DNA of 64,000 nucleotides from Superficieibacter sp. HKU1 (lineage in GTDB: Bacteria > Pseudomonadota > Gammaproteobacteria > Enterobacterales > Enterobacteriaceae), in contig NZ_CP119754.1 in assembly GCF_029319185.1 (NCBI RefSeq), forward strand, positions 806,001 through 870,000, in the 5' to 3' direction. Position 1 is the stretch's first letter; every line of letters starts with the position of its first letter. A program made the translations under genes and the position numbers. The notes beneath the pieces were generated by a model. It was not told the DNA's origin, did no database searches, and was given only the letters and a program-made list of their open reading frames with translations. Below, one piece after another: positions 17,081-26,625 of this stretch.

Positions 17081-19018
17081 GTGAAAAGAGCCAACGATGT
17101 GGCCTGGCGACTTCTGGCCGTTAGCGCTTGTCTGATGAGCGTTAGCTACCAGGTCCATGCTGATTCACTGGATGAACAGCGTAACCGCTATGCCCAGGTG
17201 AAACAGGCGTGGGATAACCGTCAGATGGAGACGGTCGATCAACTAATGCCGACGTTGCAAAGCTATCCCCTTTATCCTTATCTCGAATACCGTCAAATCA
17301 CCGACAATCTGCAAAATCAGACGGCGATTGCGGTCAGTCAGTTTGTGCAGGCTAATCCAACCCTGCCGTCGGCCCGTACGTTGAAATCCCGCTTTGTGAA
17401 TGAACTGGCGCGTCGTGAGGACTGGCGTGGCTTGCTGGCCTTTAGCCCGGATAAACCTGGCTCTACCGAGGCACAATGTAACTATTACTTTGCGAAGTGG
17501 AGTACCGGACAGGCGCAGGAAGCCTGGGACGGGGCTAAAGATCTGTGGCTGACCGGGAAAAGTCAGCCTAATGCCTGCGATAAGCTGTTTGGCGCCTGGC
17601 GAGCGTCGGGAACGCAGGATCCGCGCGCGTATCTGGAGCGTATTCGTCTGGCGATGAAAGCCGGTAACACCGGGCTGGTGAATACGCTGGCCGGACAAAT
17701 GCCGTCTGACTACCAGACAATCTCTACCGCCGTGATGTCGCTGGCGAATGCGCCGGATAGCGTGCTGACCTTTGCCCGGATGACCGGTGCCACCGATTTC
17801 ACCCGTCAGATGGCGGCCGTCGCGTTCGCCAGCGTCGCGCGCCAGGACGCGGAAAACGCGCGCCTGATGATCCCTTCGCTGGTTCAGGCGCAGGAGTTAA
17901 ATGAGGAGCAAACCCAGGAGTTGCGCGATATCGTCGCCTGGCGGCTGATGGGCAATGATGTCACCGACGAGCAGGCGCGCTGGCGCGATGATGCCATTAT
18001 GCGCTCGCAGTCGGTGTCGTTACTTGAGCGTCGCGTGCGGATGGCGCTGGGCGCCGGCGACCGTAAGGGCCTCAATACCTGGCTGGCGCGCTTGCCGATG
18101 GAAGCCAAAGAGAAAGATGAATGGCGCTACTGGCAGGCCGATTTGCTGCTGGAGCGTGGACGGGATGCGCAAGCAAAAGAGATCCTGCATGCGCTAATGA
18201 AGGAGCGCGGGTTCTATCCCATGGTTGCTGCCCGCCGTCTCGGCGAAGATTACCAGCTTAAAATCGATAAAGCGCCAGGCAACGCCGATCCTGCTCTGGT
18301 TCAGGGCGCAGAAATGGGCAGGGTGCGCGAGCTGATGTACTGGGGTCTGGATAATACGGCCCGCAGTGAATGGGCGAATCTGGTCAGCAGCCGGACGAAA
18401 ACGGAGCAGGCGCAACTGGCGCGTTACGCTTTTGACCGCCAGTGGTGGGATCTGAGCGTGCAGGCGACCATTGCCGGTAAACTGTGGGATCAGCTGGAAG
18501 AGCGTTTCCCGCTGGCGTGGAACGATCTTTTTGCCCGCTATACCAGCGACAAAGACATCCCGCAAAGCTATGCGATGGCAATCGCCCGGCAGGAGAGCGC
18601 CTGGAATCCAAAAGTTCGCTCACCGGTCGGCGCGTCTGGCCTGATGCAGATTATGCCTGCGACCGCCACCCATACGGTGAAAATGTTCTCTATTGCGGGT
18701 TATAGCAATCAGGGGCAGCTACTGGATCCGGAAACCAATATTACGATTGGTACCCGCTATCTGCAGTATGTCTATCAGCAGTTCGGTAATAACCGCATTT
18801 TTGCTTCGGCAGCCTATAACGCCGGTCCGGGGCGCGTGCGTACCTGGGTGGGTAACAGCGCCGGACGTATTGATGCGGTGGCGTTCGTGGAAAGTATTCC
18901 ATTCTCTGAAACGCGCGGCTACGTGAAGAACGTGCTCGCCTATGATGCTTACTATCGTTACTTTATGGGGCAGAAGCCGGTCATCCTTAACGACGCGGAA
19001 TGGGATCATCGTTACTGA
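17081..19018 (+). CDS. slt: Soluble lytic murein transglycosylase Slt70
   Basis: A 645-residue periplasmic exo-acting lytic transglycosylase that forms 1,6-anhydromuropeptides, same length as in E. coli. It has an N-terminal signal peptide (about residues 1-27, ending at HADS), a long alpha-superhelical U-domain, then the lysozyme-like catalytic domain from about residue 475. The catalytic glutamate lies in ARQESAWNPK near residue 505, followed by GASGLMQIMPATA and NAGPGRVRTW. It starts with GTG at 17081 behind GAGGAAGAG. Confidence 0.97.
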   Translation: MKRANDVAWRLLAVSACLMSVSYQVHADSLDEQRNRYAQVKQAWDNRQMETVDQLMPTLQSYPLYPYLEYRQITDNLQNQTAIAVSQFVQANPTLPSARTLKSRFVNELARREDWRGLLAFSPDKPGSTEAQCNYYFAKWSTGQAQEAWDGAKDLWLTGKSQPNACDKLFGAWRASGTQDPRAYLERIRLAMKAGNTGLVNTLAGQMPSDYQTISTAVMSLANAPDSVLTFARMTGATDFTRQMAAVAFASVARQDAENARLMIPSLVQAQELNEEQTQELRDIVAWRLMGNDVTDEQARWRDDAIMRSQSVSLLERRVRMALGAGDRKGLNTWLARLPMEAKEKDEWRYWQADLLLERGRDAQAKEILHALMKERGFYPMVAARRLGEDYQLKIDKAPGNADPALVQGAEMGRVRELMYWGLDNTARSEWANLVSSRTKTEQAQLARYAFDRQWWDLSVQATIAGKLWDQLEERFPLAWNDLFARYTSDKDIPQSYAMAIARQESAWNPKVRSPVGASGLMQIMPATATHTVKMFSIAGYSNQGQLLDPETNITIGTRYLQYVYQQFGNNRIFASAAYNAGPGRVRTWVGNSAGRIDAVAFVESIPFSETRGYVKNVLAYDAYYRYFMGQKPVILNDAEWDHRY

Positions 19019-19060
19019 TCCTGATGAGTTATGTTATGCTTGTACTCGTTTAAGAGTACA
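19012..19060 (+). promoter_or_regulatory. trpR promoter with autoregulatory TrpR operator
   Basis: -35 TTACTG (19012-19017), a 17-bp spacer and -10 TATGCT (19035-19040), immediately followed by the palindrome TGTACTCGTTTAAGAGTACA (19041-19060) with 7-bp arms. This matches the autorepressed trpR promoter layout; the -35 box overlaps the last codons of slt. Confidence 0.85.
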
Positions 19061-19065
19061 TCAGG

Positions 19066-19089
19066 CAGGAGATACCTTGGTATCTCCTG
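19066..19089 (+). other. Hairpin in the trpR 5' leader
   Basis: A 10-bp stem CAGGAGATAC / GTATCTCCTG with loop CTTG between the TrpR operator and the trpR start. E. coli has a similarly placed GC-rich hairpin; it could affect translation or mRNA stability. Confidence 0.6.
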
Positions 19090-19109
19090 TTATAACAAGG
19101 CGGTGTGAC

Positions 19110-19436
19110 ATGACCCAGCAATCACCTTATTCTCCGGCTCTGGCCGAGCAGCGCAATCAGGAGTGGCTTCGTTTTGTGGAGCTGCTTCAGCAATCCTGTG
19201 TAGAAGATTTGCACATTCCGTTTCTGCAACTGATGCTGACGCCCGACGAGCGCGAAGCACTGGGCACGCGGGTACGTATTATTGAAGAGCTGCTGCGCGG
19301 CGAAATGAGCCAGCGCGAGCTTAAAAACGAGTTAGGCGCAGGGATTGCCACCATTACGCGCGGATCCAATAGCCTTAAATCCGCGCCGGTAGAGCTACGG
19401 CAGTGGTTAGAGACCGTTCTGCTCAGAAATGACTGA
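19110..19436 (+). CDS. trpR: Trp operon repressor TrpR
   Basis: A 108-residue all-helical dimeric repressor that binds L-tryptophan and represses trp, aroH, mtr and its own gene. The helix-turn-helix QRELKNELGAGIATITRGS (residues about 68-86) is intact. The frame is open far upstream into slt, but the ATG at 19110 follows the autoregulatory promoter and gives the E. coli length. Confidence 0.97.
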   Translation: MTQQSPYSPALAEQRNQEWLRFVELLQQSCVEDLHIPFLQLMLTPDEREALGTRVRIIEELLRGEMSQRELKNELGAGIATITRGSNSLKSAPVELRQWLETVLLRND

Positions 19437-19457
19437 GGGCAGATACCCGGTAAAATA

Positions 19458-19973
19458 CTACCGATAAACCGCATTGTGAAACGGACTCAGCGCCAGGATC
19501 ACCGCCTGATGATACACGCTGCTGCGGGTCAGCTTTCCGGCCGTAAAAATCCCAATCGCGCCCTCTTTCCGGCCGATTTCATCAATGCCGGTATACTGTG
19601 ACATTACCGGACCCAGCGCCTCACCGGCGTTGACTTTTTCGAGGATCGCCGCTGGCAGCGGCAGGGTGGCAGAGCGCGCTTCGCCGCGCTGTTGACCACT
19701 CTCAATCACCACCCAGCTAAAGGTGCTGCCATCGTCGATTCCTGCTTCAATGGCGACCCAGAAATCGGCATCGGGACGCAGTTTCCGGGCGTTTTTCAGT
19801 CGATTTCGCGCTCCGGCGCGCGTTTCCTCGCTGCCGAAAGGCTGCTCAGGAACGTCGCTGGCGACGGATACGGGGTCGATGTGACACGCGCTTTCGCCGA
19901 AGATCTCGTTAAATGCCTGGAGAATTGCCTGAATTTTGGCTGGATTAGTGGTAGCGGCGACAACATTGTGCAT
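19458..19973 (-). CDS. yjjX: YjjX, inosine/xanthosine triphosphatase
   Basis: A 171-residue house-cleaning NTPase that hydrolyses ITP and XTP, removing deaminated purine nucleotides. Family segments are ATTNPAKIQAI (residues about 5-15), GSEETRAGARNR, WVAIEAGID and EIGRKEGAIGIFT. In-frame ATGs three codons upstream exist; the third gives the usual N-terminus MHNVVAATTNPAK. It is convergent with trpR (21 bp between stops) and divergent from gpmB. Confidence 0.93.
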   Translation of the reverse strand: MHNVVAATTNPAKIQAILQAFNEIFGESACHIDPVSVASDVPEQPFGSEETRAGARNRLKNARKLRPDADFWVAIEAGIDDGSTFSWVVIESGQQRGEARSATLPLPAAILEKVNAGEALGPVMSQYTGIDEIGRKEGAIGIFTAGKLTRSSVYHQAVILALSPFHNAVYR

Positions 19974-20025
19974 AATCATCATTAACTCTCAATAAAATAT
20001 CATCGCAGTATAACGGATAAACAAC

Positions 20026-20673
20026 ATGTTACAGGTATACCTTGTTCGCCACGGTGAGACGCAGTGGAACGCCGAGCGACGTATTCAGGGCCAGTCTGAC
20101 AGTCCGCTCACTGAAAAAGGTGAACGGCAAGCGCATCAGGTGGGGGAACGGGCGAAAGCATTGGGCATCACCCACATCATTTCCAGCGATTTAGGCCGTA
20201 CCCGCCAGACGGCAGCGATTATCGCCGATGCCTGTGGCTGTGAAGTCACATTCGATCCGCGCCTGCGCGAACTGGATATGGGCGTGCTGGAAGAGCGGCA
20301 TATTGATTCTTTAACCGGCGATGAAGAAGCGTGGCGTCGGCAGCTGGTCAATGGCACATCAGACGGACGTATTCCGGACGGAGAGTCGATGCAGGAACTG
20401 AGTGACCGTATGCATGCGGCGCTGGCAGCGTGTCTGGAACTACCGCAGGGGAGTCGCCCGCTGGTGGTCAGTCATGGCATGGCGCTGGGCTGTCTGGTCA
20501 GCACCATTCTCGGTCTGCCTGCCTGGGCAGAACGTCGCCTGCGCCTGCGCAACTGTTCAATCTCGCGGATTGATTACCAGCAAAGCCCGTGGCTGGCGTC
20601 GGGATGGGTCGTTGAGACGGCAGGGGATGTCTCGCATCTTGACGCCCCTGCGCTGGACGAATTGCAGCGTTAA
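20026..20673 (+). CDS. gpmB: GpmB/YtjC, histidine phosphatase-superfamily protein
   Basis: A 215-residue histidine phosphatase-fold protein. The phosphohistidine motif is VRHGE (R8, H9, E11) and the second catalytic histidine lies in VVSHGMALG near residue 150. It was named phosphoglycerate mutase 2, but the family is largely phosphatase and true mutase activity is doubtful. The 3' end overlaps the convergent rob gene by 4 bp. Confidence 0.93.
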   Translation: MLQVYLVRHGETQWNAERRIQGQSDSPLTEKGERQAHQVGERAKALGITHIISSDLGRTRQTAAIIADACGCEVTFDPRLRELDMGVLEERHIDSLTGDEEAWRRQLVNGTSDGRIPDGESMQELSDRMHAALAACLELPQGSRPLVVSHGMALGCLVSTILGLPAWAERRLRLRNCSISRIDYQQSPWLASGWVVETAGDVSHLDAPALDELQR

Positions 20674-21539
20674 CGGCGGATCGGAATCAGGTATTCGCAA
20701 CGAATCTGTATCGGCGGCTCCTGATTCCGTGCTTCATCCTGCGGGAAGAAACGCTCAATATCCTGGCCTTTACGACGGGTCAGATTCAGCATTGGCATAC
20801 AGGTGCCGTAAACGGTGAGAATAAACTCCTGCAAGCCAGTTCCCGGCCCCTCGTAGGTGAACTGAATGTATTCACCCCCTTCCAGCTTCACCGCTTGTCC
20901 GTTTTGCAGGTGTCCATTGACCATGTCAGCGGTTAATGCCGTGGTGTAGAACACTTCCTGCTCGTCGTCTTTTTCCAGACTGGGACGCGGCTCATGCAAG
21001 CCGTACAGTACGCGTGGCAGCGAGGGAGAATTCCCCAGAAATTCCCGCCAGAACTGAATGCGCATCTGATTACGGAAATCGGAAATCTCTTCCAGTTTGC
21101 AGGTATAACTCTGTGTGACCCCGACCAGCTCCGTTAGCTGCAACGTCACAAATTCATAGTGAGGCATGCTAAATTCAGACAGGCGCAGCGGCGGACGCAT
21201 GCCGAACGAACTCCAGTCCGGCGAGCGGCGATAAAGCGCGGGCGTCAGGGCAAACTGCTTTTTAAACGCGCGAGTAAACGTCTGCTGCGAATCAAAGCGG
21301 TACTGAAGGGCAATATCAAGGATCGGACGCGCGGTCAGGCGCAAGGCAACAGCGGATTTGGATAAACGACGCGCACGAATATAGGCACCGATGGCGTGGC
21401 CGGTCACATCTTTAAACATCCTTTGCAGATGCCACTTGGAATAGCCAGCTTTTGCCGCCACATTATCGAGTGAAAGGGGTTGGTCAAGATGCCCTTCCAG
21501 CCAGGTAAGCAGATCGCGAATGATCCCAGCCTGATCCAT
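20670..21539 (-). CDS. rob: Right origin-binding protein Rob (AraC/XylS family)
   Basis: A 289-residue AraC-family activator with the DNA-binding domain N-terminal (residues 1-100, two helix-turn-helix motifs around AAKAGYSKWHLQRMFKDVTGH and FDSQQTFTRAFKKQF) and a C-terminal GyrI-like ligand-binding domain. It activates the mar/sox/rob regulon (efflux, stress) on binding bile salts or dipyridyl, and binds the right border of oriC. The length matches E. coli. Confidence 0.97.
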   Translation of the reverse strand: MDQAGIIRDLLTWLEGHLDQPLSLDNVAAKAGYSKWHLQRMFKDVTGHAIGAYIRARRLSKSAVALRLTARPILDIALQYRFDSQQTFTRAFKKQFALTPALYRRSPDWSSFGMRPPLRLSEFSMPHYEFVTLQLTELVGVTQSYTCKLEEISDFRNQMRIQFWREFLGNSPSLPRVLYGLHEPRPSLEKDDEQEVFYTTALTADMVNGHLQNGQAVKLEGGEYIQFTYEGPGTGLQEFILTVYGTCMPMLNLTRRKGQDIERFFPQDEARNQEPPIQIRCEYLIPIRR

Positions 21540-21748
21540 ACAATGTCCTCATCCATAAATGCAGGTGCCTGATACTAAGGTAGCGGATAATAGCATTTTT
21601 TGATGTTTTAGCATTCAGTGTTTTTTTTGCGAATTAGTGCGATGGTAGGTAACCCAAAAAGATGATCTTTCTAATCCAGTGATCTATAAACAGTTTCTTT
21701 AGAAAAGTTGAATAATCACGCCGTTAAATATTTGGAAAAAGTAACAAT

Positions 21749-22222
21749 ATGAAATATAAGCGCTTAGTTCTCTCGCTGCTGCTGGCCACCACCGCTCAGC
21801 TTGCTCATGCTGAAGAAGTGGGTTCCGTCGACACCGTCTTCAAAATGTTTGGCCCTGATCATAAAATCGTCGTAGAAGCATTCGACGATCCGGATATCAA
21901 AAACGTAACCTGTTATATCAGCCGCGCTAAAACTGGCGGGATCAAAGGCGGCCTGGGCCTGGCGGAAGATACCGCCGACGCGGCGATTTCCTGTCAGCAA
22001 GTGGGGCCGATTGAGCTGAACGATAAAATCAAATCCGGCAAAAAGCAGGGCAATGTCGTATTCCAGAAACGGACCTCGCTGGTCTTCAAGAAACTCCAGG
22101 TGGTACGATTCTACGATGCAAAACGTAACACGCTGGCTTACCTGGCCTATTCGGACAAAGTTGTTGAAGGCTCGCCGAAAAACGCACTGAGTGCGGTGCC
22201 GATCATGCCGTGGAGAGAGTAA
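21749..22222 (+). CDS. creA: CreA, periplasmic protein of the cre locus
   Basis: A 157-residue CreA/DUF1318-like exported protein of unknown function. It has a signal peptide with cleavage near ATTAQLAHA-EE (residue 22) and two cysteines (C52 region and SCQQ near 90) that could form a disulfide. It is the first gene of creABCD; the creB start lies 13 bp after its stop. Confidence 0.9.
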   Translation: MKYKRLVLSLLLATTAQLAHAEEVGSVDTVFKMFGPDHKIVVEAFDDPDIKNVTCYISRAKTGGIKGGLGLAEDTADAAISCQQVGPIELNDKIKSGKKQGNVVFQKRTSLVFKKLQVVRFYDAKRNTLAYLAYSDKVVEGSPKNALSAVPIMPWRE

Positions 22223-22235
22223 ACAGAGATCCCCT

Positions 22236-22925
22236 ATGCAGCAGCCATTAATCTGGTTAGTTGAGGATGAAGTCAGCATCGCGGAAACGCTTATTTATAC
22301 GCTGCAACAGGAAGGATTTGCGGTTAACGCCTTCGAACGCGGGCTACCCGTACTTGACGCGGCGCGGCATCAGGTGCCGGATCTGGCGATCCTTGATATC
22401 GGGTTGCCGGATATTAGCGGCTTTGAGCTGTGCCGACAGCTTCAGACCCATTATCCGGCGCTGCCGATCCTGTTCCTGACGGCCCGCAACGACGAGGTCG
22501 ATAAGCTGCTGGGCCTTGAGATGGGGGCGGATGATTATATTGCGAAGCCGTTCTCCCCGCGCGAAGTCTGTGCGCGGGTACGCGTTGTGCTGCGCCGTCT
22601 GCAAAAAAGCAGCGAGCCGTCGCCCCTGCAACGTATCGGCTTGTTTGAACTGAACGAAACCGGCGCGAATATCCGCTGGTGCGGACAGCCCTTACCGCTC
22701 ACCCGTTATGAATATTTGCTGCTAAAAACGCTGCTGAAATCACCAGGCCAGGTTTTTTCACGCCAGCAACTGATGGACAAGGTATGGGTTGATGCGCAGG
22801 AGAGTTTTGATCGCACCGTCGATACCCATATCAAAACCCTGCGCGGCAAGCTGCGCGCCATTAATCCCGATCTCTCACCTATTAACACCCACCGCGGTCT
22901 CGGCTACAGCCTGGGGATCCAGTAA
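22236..22925 (+). CDS. creB: Response regulator CreB
   Basis: A 229-residue OmpR/PhoB-class regulator. The receiver domain has phospho-acceptor D54 (AILDIGLPD) and K104 (IAKPFSP); the winged-helix output domain ends with RTVDTHIKTLRGKLRA and HRGLGYSL. It binds TTCAC-N6-TTCAC cre tags, one of which is seen upstream of creD. The ATG at 22236 gives the E. coli length; upstream in-frame codons overlap creA. Its stop shares one base with the creC start (TAATG). Confidence 0.95.
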   Translation: MQQPLIWLVEDEVSIAETLIYTLQQEGFAVNAFERGLPVLDAARHQVPDLAILDIGLPDISGFELCRQLQTHYPALPILFLTARNDEVDKLLGLEMGADDYIAKPFSPREVCARVRVVLRRLQKSSEPSPLQRIGLFELNETGANIRWCGQPLPLTRYEYLLLKTLLKSPGQVFSRQQLMDKVWVDAQESFDRTVDTHIKTLRGKLRAINPDLSPINTHRGLGYSLGIQ

Positions 22926-24349
22926 TGCGCATGGGAATGCGTTTGCTGCTCGGCTACTTTTTGATTGTCGCCGTCGCAGGCTGGTTTGTGTTTTCCATTT
23001 TTGTGCAGGAAGTAAAGCCAGGCGTGCGGCGGGCGATGGAAGGGACGCTGATTGATACCGCCACGCTGATGGCTGAACTGGCGAAAGACGATCTGCTCTC
23101 CGGCAATACGCAGCATGGCCGTCTGGCCAAAGCATTCGCCGATCTACGCTATCAACCGATTAATGCCAGCATTAGCGGCATTAAAAAAAGGCGCAACGAG
23201 TACCTTCTCTACATGACTGACGCGCAGGGGAAAGTGGTGTTCGACTCTGCCGGCCGGGCGGTGGGGCAGGATTATTCTCGCTGGAATGACGTCTGGCTGA
23301 CCCTGCGGGGGAAATACGGCGCGCGCAGCACACAAATCGATCCTGACGATGCTGACAGTACCGTAATGTACGTTGCCGCTCCCATTATCCACGACGGAAA
23401 AATTATTGGGGTACTCAGCGTCGGTAAAGCCAATAATACCATGACCCCGGTGATCAAACGCAGTGAGCATCGCATTCTGTGGGCCGGTGGCGCGCTGCTC
23501 GGCATTGCGCTGATGATTGGCGGCGTGATGGTCTGGTGGATCAACCGCTCCATCGGCAAGCTGGTTCGCTATGCCGATTCTGTGACGCTTGAACAGCCTG
23601 TACCGCTACCGGATGTCGGCAGCAGCGAACTGCGTAAACTGGCCAGCGCTCTGGAAAGCATGCGCGTCAAGCTTGAGGGGAAAAATTATATTGAGCACTA
23701 CGTTCACGCGCTGACGCATGAATTAAAAAGCCCGCTGGCCGCTATTCGTGGTGCGGCGGAGATCCTGCAGGAAGCGCCTCCCCCGCAGGTGGCGGCGCGT
23801 TTTACCGACAATATTCTGACGCAGAATGCGCGGATGCAGGTGCTGGTTGAAAAACTGTTGCTGCAGGCGAAAGTCGAAAGCCGCCTTGAAATCCCGCTGG
23901 CTGCCGTTTCGGTGAATGCGCTTTTCGTCCGCCTGCGTGAATCGCGAAGCATTCAGCTTGAGCGTAAAGGCATTGCGCTTCAGTACGATGAGAGCGACCT
24001 TCAGGTTGCAGGAGAGTCGGAACTGCTGGACGAAGCGCTGGGGAATCTGCTGGATAACGCGATTGATTTCACGCCCGCCGGGGGCAGTATCTGGCTGACG
24101 GCACGCGCGCAGGAGGAACAGGTGCTCATCCGCGTAACCGATAGCGGCAGCGGTATCCCTGACTATGCCCTCGACCGTCTCTTCGAGCGCTTTTATTCCC
24201 TGCCGCGTGAAAACGGCCACAAGAGCAGCGGGCTGGGGCTGGCCTTCGTGCGAGAAGTCGCCCGACTGCATCGCGGTAGTATCCAGTTGGTGAATGTCTT
24301 GCCGACAGGCACAGAAGCCACCCTGACGCTTCACCGTCACTTCACATAG
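22925..24349 (+). CDS. creC: Sensor histidine kinase CreC
   Basis: A 474-residue membrane kinase. It has one N-terminal transmembrane helix (about 7-28), a periplasmic CreC-type sensor domain, and a second helix (about 184-206). The dimerisation/phosphoacceptor helix with H265 (HALTHELKSP) follows, then the ATPase domain with N box NLLDNAIDF and G boxes DSGSGIP and SSGLGLAF. It phosphorylates CreB in response to carbon source and growth phase. Start overlaps creB by one base. Its last codons contain the cre tag that serves creD. Confidence 0.95.
   Translation: MRMGMRLLLGYFLIVAVAGWFVFSIFVQEVKPGVRRAMEGTLIDTATLMAELAKDDLLSGNTQHGRLAKAFADLRYQPINASISGIKKRRNEYLLYMTDAQGKVVFDSAGRAVGQDYSRWNDVWLTLRGKYGARSTQIDPDDADSTVMYVAAPIIHDGKIIGVLSVGKANNTMTPVIKRSEHRILWAGGALLGIALMIGGVMVWWINRSIGKLVRYADSVTLEQPVPLPDVGSSELRKLASALESMRVKLEGKNYIEHYVHALTHELKSPLAAIRGAAEILQEAPPPQVAARFTDNILTQNARMQVLVEKLLLQAKVESRLEIPLAAVSVNALFVRLRESRSIQLERKGIALQYDESDLQVAGESELLDEALGNLLDNAIDFTPAGGSIWLTARAQEEQVLIRVTDSGSGIPDYALDRLFERFYSLPRENGHKSSGLGLAFVREVARLHRGSIQLVNVLPTGTEATLTLHRHFT
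24330..24345 (+). promoter_or_regulatory. cre tag (CreB binding site) upstream of creD
   Basis: TTCAC-CGTCAC-TTCAC is an exact match to the CreB consensus of two direct TTCAC repeats separated by six bases. It lies inside the 3' end of creC, about 60 bp before the creD start, implying a separate CreB-activated creD promoter. Confidence 0.85.
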
Positions 24350-24406
24350 CTTCAACGTCTGCACACATAGCCGTTTTATTCTCCGCGCATCACAGAGGAG
24401 AACACT

Positions 24407-25774
24407 ATGCTGAAATCACCGGTTTTTATCAAAATGGCTACCCTCATAGGGTGTATGTTACTGCTGTTAGTCCCGCTTATTATGCTGCATAACGTCATTA
24501 CCGAACGTGCCAATTATCGCGATGACGTTGAAGCTACGCTGCGGCAAAGCACCAGCGGTCCGCAAAAGGTGGTGGGGCCGCTGATTGCGATTCCGGTGAC
24601 GGAGCTCTATACCGTCCTGCGCCCGCGTGATGATGGCACGAACGAGCAAGTGCAGGAAAAGCGGATTGCCCTGCATTACTGGCTTCCTGAGTCGCTCATG
24701 GTGAAAGGCAATCAGGACGTTGAATCGCGGCAAATTGGCATTTATGACGGTAACGTCTGGCATGGCGATCTGTCGCTTAAGGCCGAGTTCGATCCGGCCC
24801 GGCTGAAAGATATTGTGGAGGCCGGTACCATTGCCGGTGAACCTTTCATCGTGTTAAGCGTGGGCGATGCGCGAGGGATTGGCCGGGTTGAACCGGCCAA
24901 TGTGAACGGCGAAATGTTTAACGCTGAACCTGGACCCGGTATGCTGCTTGATGAGCCGGGGATCCATATTCCACTGCCTTCACGGGCGATCGATGAAAAG
25001 CATCTTAGCGTGGAGTTGTCGCTGAACCTCAGCGGCACAGGACCGCTGGCGCTGGTGCCGGTGGGCCGTAATAGCGAAATGTCGCTTATCGGTAACTGGC
25101 CGCATCCGGGCTTTACCGGCGATTATCTTCCGACAAAACGCGAAATCACTCCCAGCGGTTTTCAGGCCCAGTGGCAAAGCTCCTGGTTTGCCAACAATCT
25201 CGACAGCCGGTTTTTGCGCGATGCTGACGAGAGCTGGAAATCGCTGCCCGCCTTTAGCGTCAATATTGCCACGCCCTCAGACCAGTATCAGCTTACTGAC
25301 CGGGCAACCAAGTACGCCATTCTGCTGATCGGCCTGACGTTTATGGCTTTCTTTGTCTTCGAAACCCTGACGACGTTACGGATGCACCCGGTGCAATACC
25401 TGCTGGTAGGGCTGTCACTGGTGATGTTTTATCTGATTTTACTCGCTCTCTCCGAGCACATTGGCTTTACGGCGGCCTGGATTTGCGCCAGCCTTGCCGG
25501 AGCGATGCTGAACGCATTTTACCTGCATGCCGTGCTGAAAGGATGGCGGAATAGCCTGTTGTTTACTGGCGTGCTGCTGGCACTGGATGGCGTGATGTGG
25601 CAACTGTTACGTTCTGAAGAGAATGCGTTATTGCTGGGAAGCGGGGTGCTGTTTATTGCACTGAGCGCCATTATGCTGCTGACCAAAAATGTCGACTGGC
25701 ACAGCGTTTATGGACGCAGGAAAAAAACGGCGCAGCCAGAAATGACCGACGATCAATTACGATTATGGAAATAA
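24407..25774 (+). CDS. creD: Inner membrane protein CreD
   Basis: A 455-residue CreD-family protein with one N-terminal transmembrane helix (about 11-30), a large periplasmic beta-rich domain, and five or so C-terminal helices from about residue 300. It is the most strongly CreBC-induced gene in E. coli; overexpression gives colicin E2 tolerance and, in other bacteria, it is linked to beta-lactam tolerance and envelope integrity. RBS GAGGAG precedes ATG 24407. A bidirectional terminator follows at once. Confidence 0.94.
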   Translation: MLKSPVFIKMATLIGCMLLLLVPLIMLHNVITERANYRDDVEATLRQSTSGPQKVVGPLIAIPVTELYTVLRPRDDGTNEQVQEKRIALHYWLPESLMVKGNQDVESRQIGIYDGNVWHGDLSLKAEFDPARLKDIVEAGTIAGEPFIVLSVGDARGIGRVEPANVNGEMFNAEPGPGMLLDEPGIHIPLPSRAIDEKHLSVELSLNLSGTGPLALVPVGRNSEMSLIGNWPHPGFTGDYLPTKREITPSGFQAQWQSSWFANNLDSRFLRDADESWKSLPAFSVNIATPSDQYQLTDRATKYAILLIGLTFMAFFVFETLTTLRMHPVQYLLVGLSLVMFYLILLALSEHIGFTAAWICASLAGAMLNAFYLHAVLKGWRNSLLFTGVLLALDGVMWQLLRSEENALLLGSGVLFIALSAIMLLTKNVDWHSVYGRRKKTAQPEMTDDQLRLWK

Positions 25775-25776
25775 GA

Positions 25777-25803
25777 AAGCGGCGCATTGCGCCGCTTTTT
25801 TTT
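25777..25803. terminator. Bidirectional terminator between creD and arcA
   Basis: AAAGCGGCGCA / TGCGCCGCTTT stem followed by a long T-run. It serves both convergent genes creD and arcA. Confidence 0.92.
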
Positions 25804-25809
25804 ATCAAA

Positions 25810-26526
25810 TTATTCCTGCAGGTCACCGCAGAAACGATAGCCTTCACCATGGATGGTCGCGATGATTTCCGGGGTATCCGGAGTAGATTCGAAGTGCTTA
25901 CGAATACGACGGATAGTGACGTCAACGGTACGATCGTGCGGTTTCAGCTCGCGTCCTGTCATTTTTTTCAGCAGCTCGGCACGTGACTGAATCTTGCCCG
26001 GATTTTCGCAGAAGTGGAGCATGGCGCGGAACTCGCTGCGCGGCAGCTTGTACTGGTCACCGTTAGGACTCACCAGAGAGCGGCTGTTGATGTCCAGCTC
26101 CCATCCGTTGAACTTGTAGCTCTCAACGCTGCGACGCTCTTCGCTAACGGTACCCAGGTTCATGGTACGCGACAGCAGATTGCGGGCACGGATCGTCAGT
26201 TCGCGCGGATTGAATGGTTTAGTGATGTAATCATCCGCACCAATTTCGAGGCCGAGAATCTTATCGACTTCGTTATCACGGCCGGTCAGGAACATCAGGG
26301 CAACGTTTGCCTGCTCGCGCAGTTCACGCGCCAGCAACAAGCCATTTTTGCCCGGAAGGTTGATGTCCATAATCACCAGGTTAATGTCATACTCGGAAAG
26401 GATCTGATGCATTTCCGCGCCATCAGTGGCTTCGAAAACATCATAACCTTCCGCTTCGAAAATACTCTTCAACGTGTTGCGTGTTACCAACTCGTCTTCA
26501 ACAATCAGAATGTGCGGGATCTGCAT
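25810..26526 (-). CDS. arcA: Response regulator ArcA
   Basis: The 238-residue aerobic respiration control regulator, phosphorylated by ArcB under low oxygen and repressing respiratory genes. The receiver domain carries the phosphoacceptor D54 (IMDINLPGK) and K near 104 (TKPFNP); the OmpR-type winged helix ends with HDRTVDVTIRRIRKHFE. The protein is the same length as in E. coli. The unusually long upstream region (637 bp) holds a good FNR site and the yjjY relic. Confidence 0.98.
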   Translation of the reverse strand: MQIPHILIVEDELVTRNTLKSIFEAEGYDVFEATDGAEMHQILSEYDINLVIMDINLPGKNGLLLARELREQANVALMFLTGRDNEVDKILGLEIGADDYITKPFNPRELTIRARNLLSRTMNLGTVSEERRSVESYKFNGWELDINSRSLVSPNGDQYKLPRSEFRAMLHFCENPGKIQSRAELLKKMTGRELKPHDRTVDVTIRRIRKHFESTPDTPEIIATIHGEGYRFCGDLQE

Positions 26527-26625
26527 GGTTTGCTACCTAAATTGCCAACTAAATCGAAACAGGAAGTACAAAAGTCCCTGACCTGGCTGATGCATGGCGA
26601 AAATTAACATGCGCAGCATAACAAG

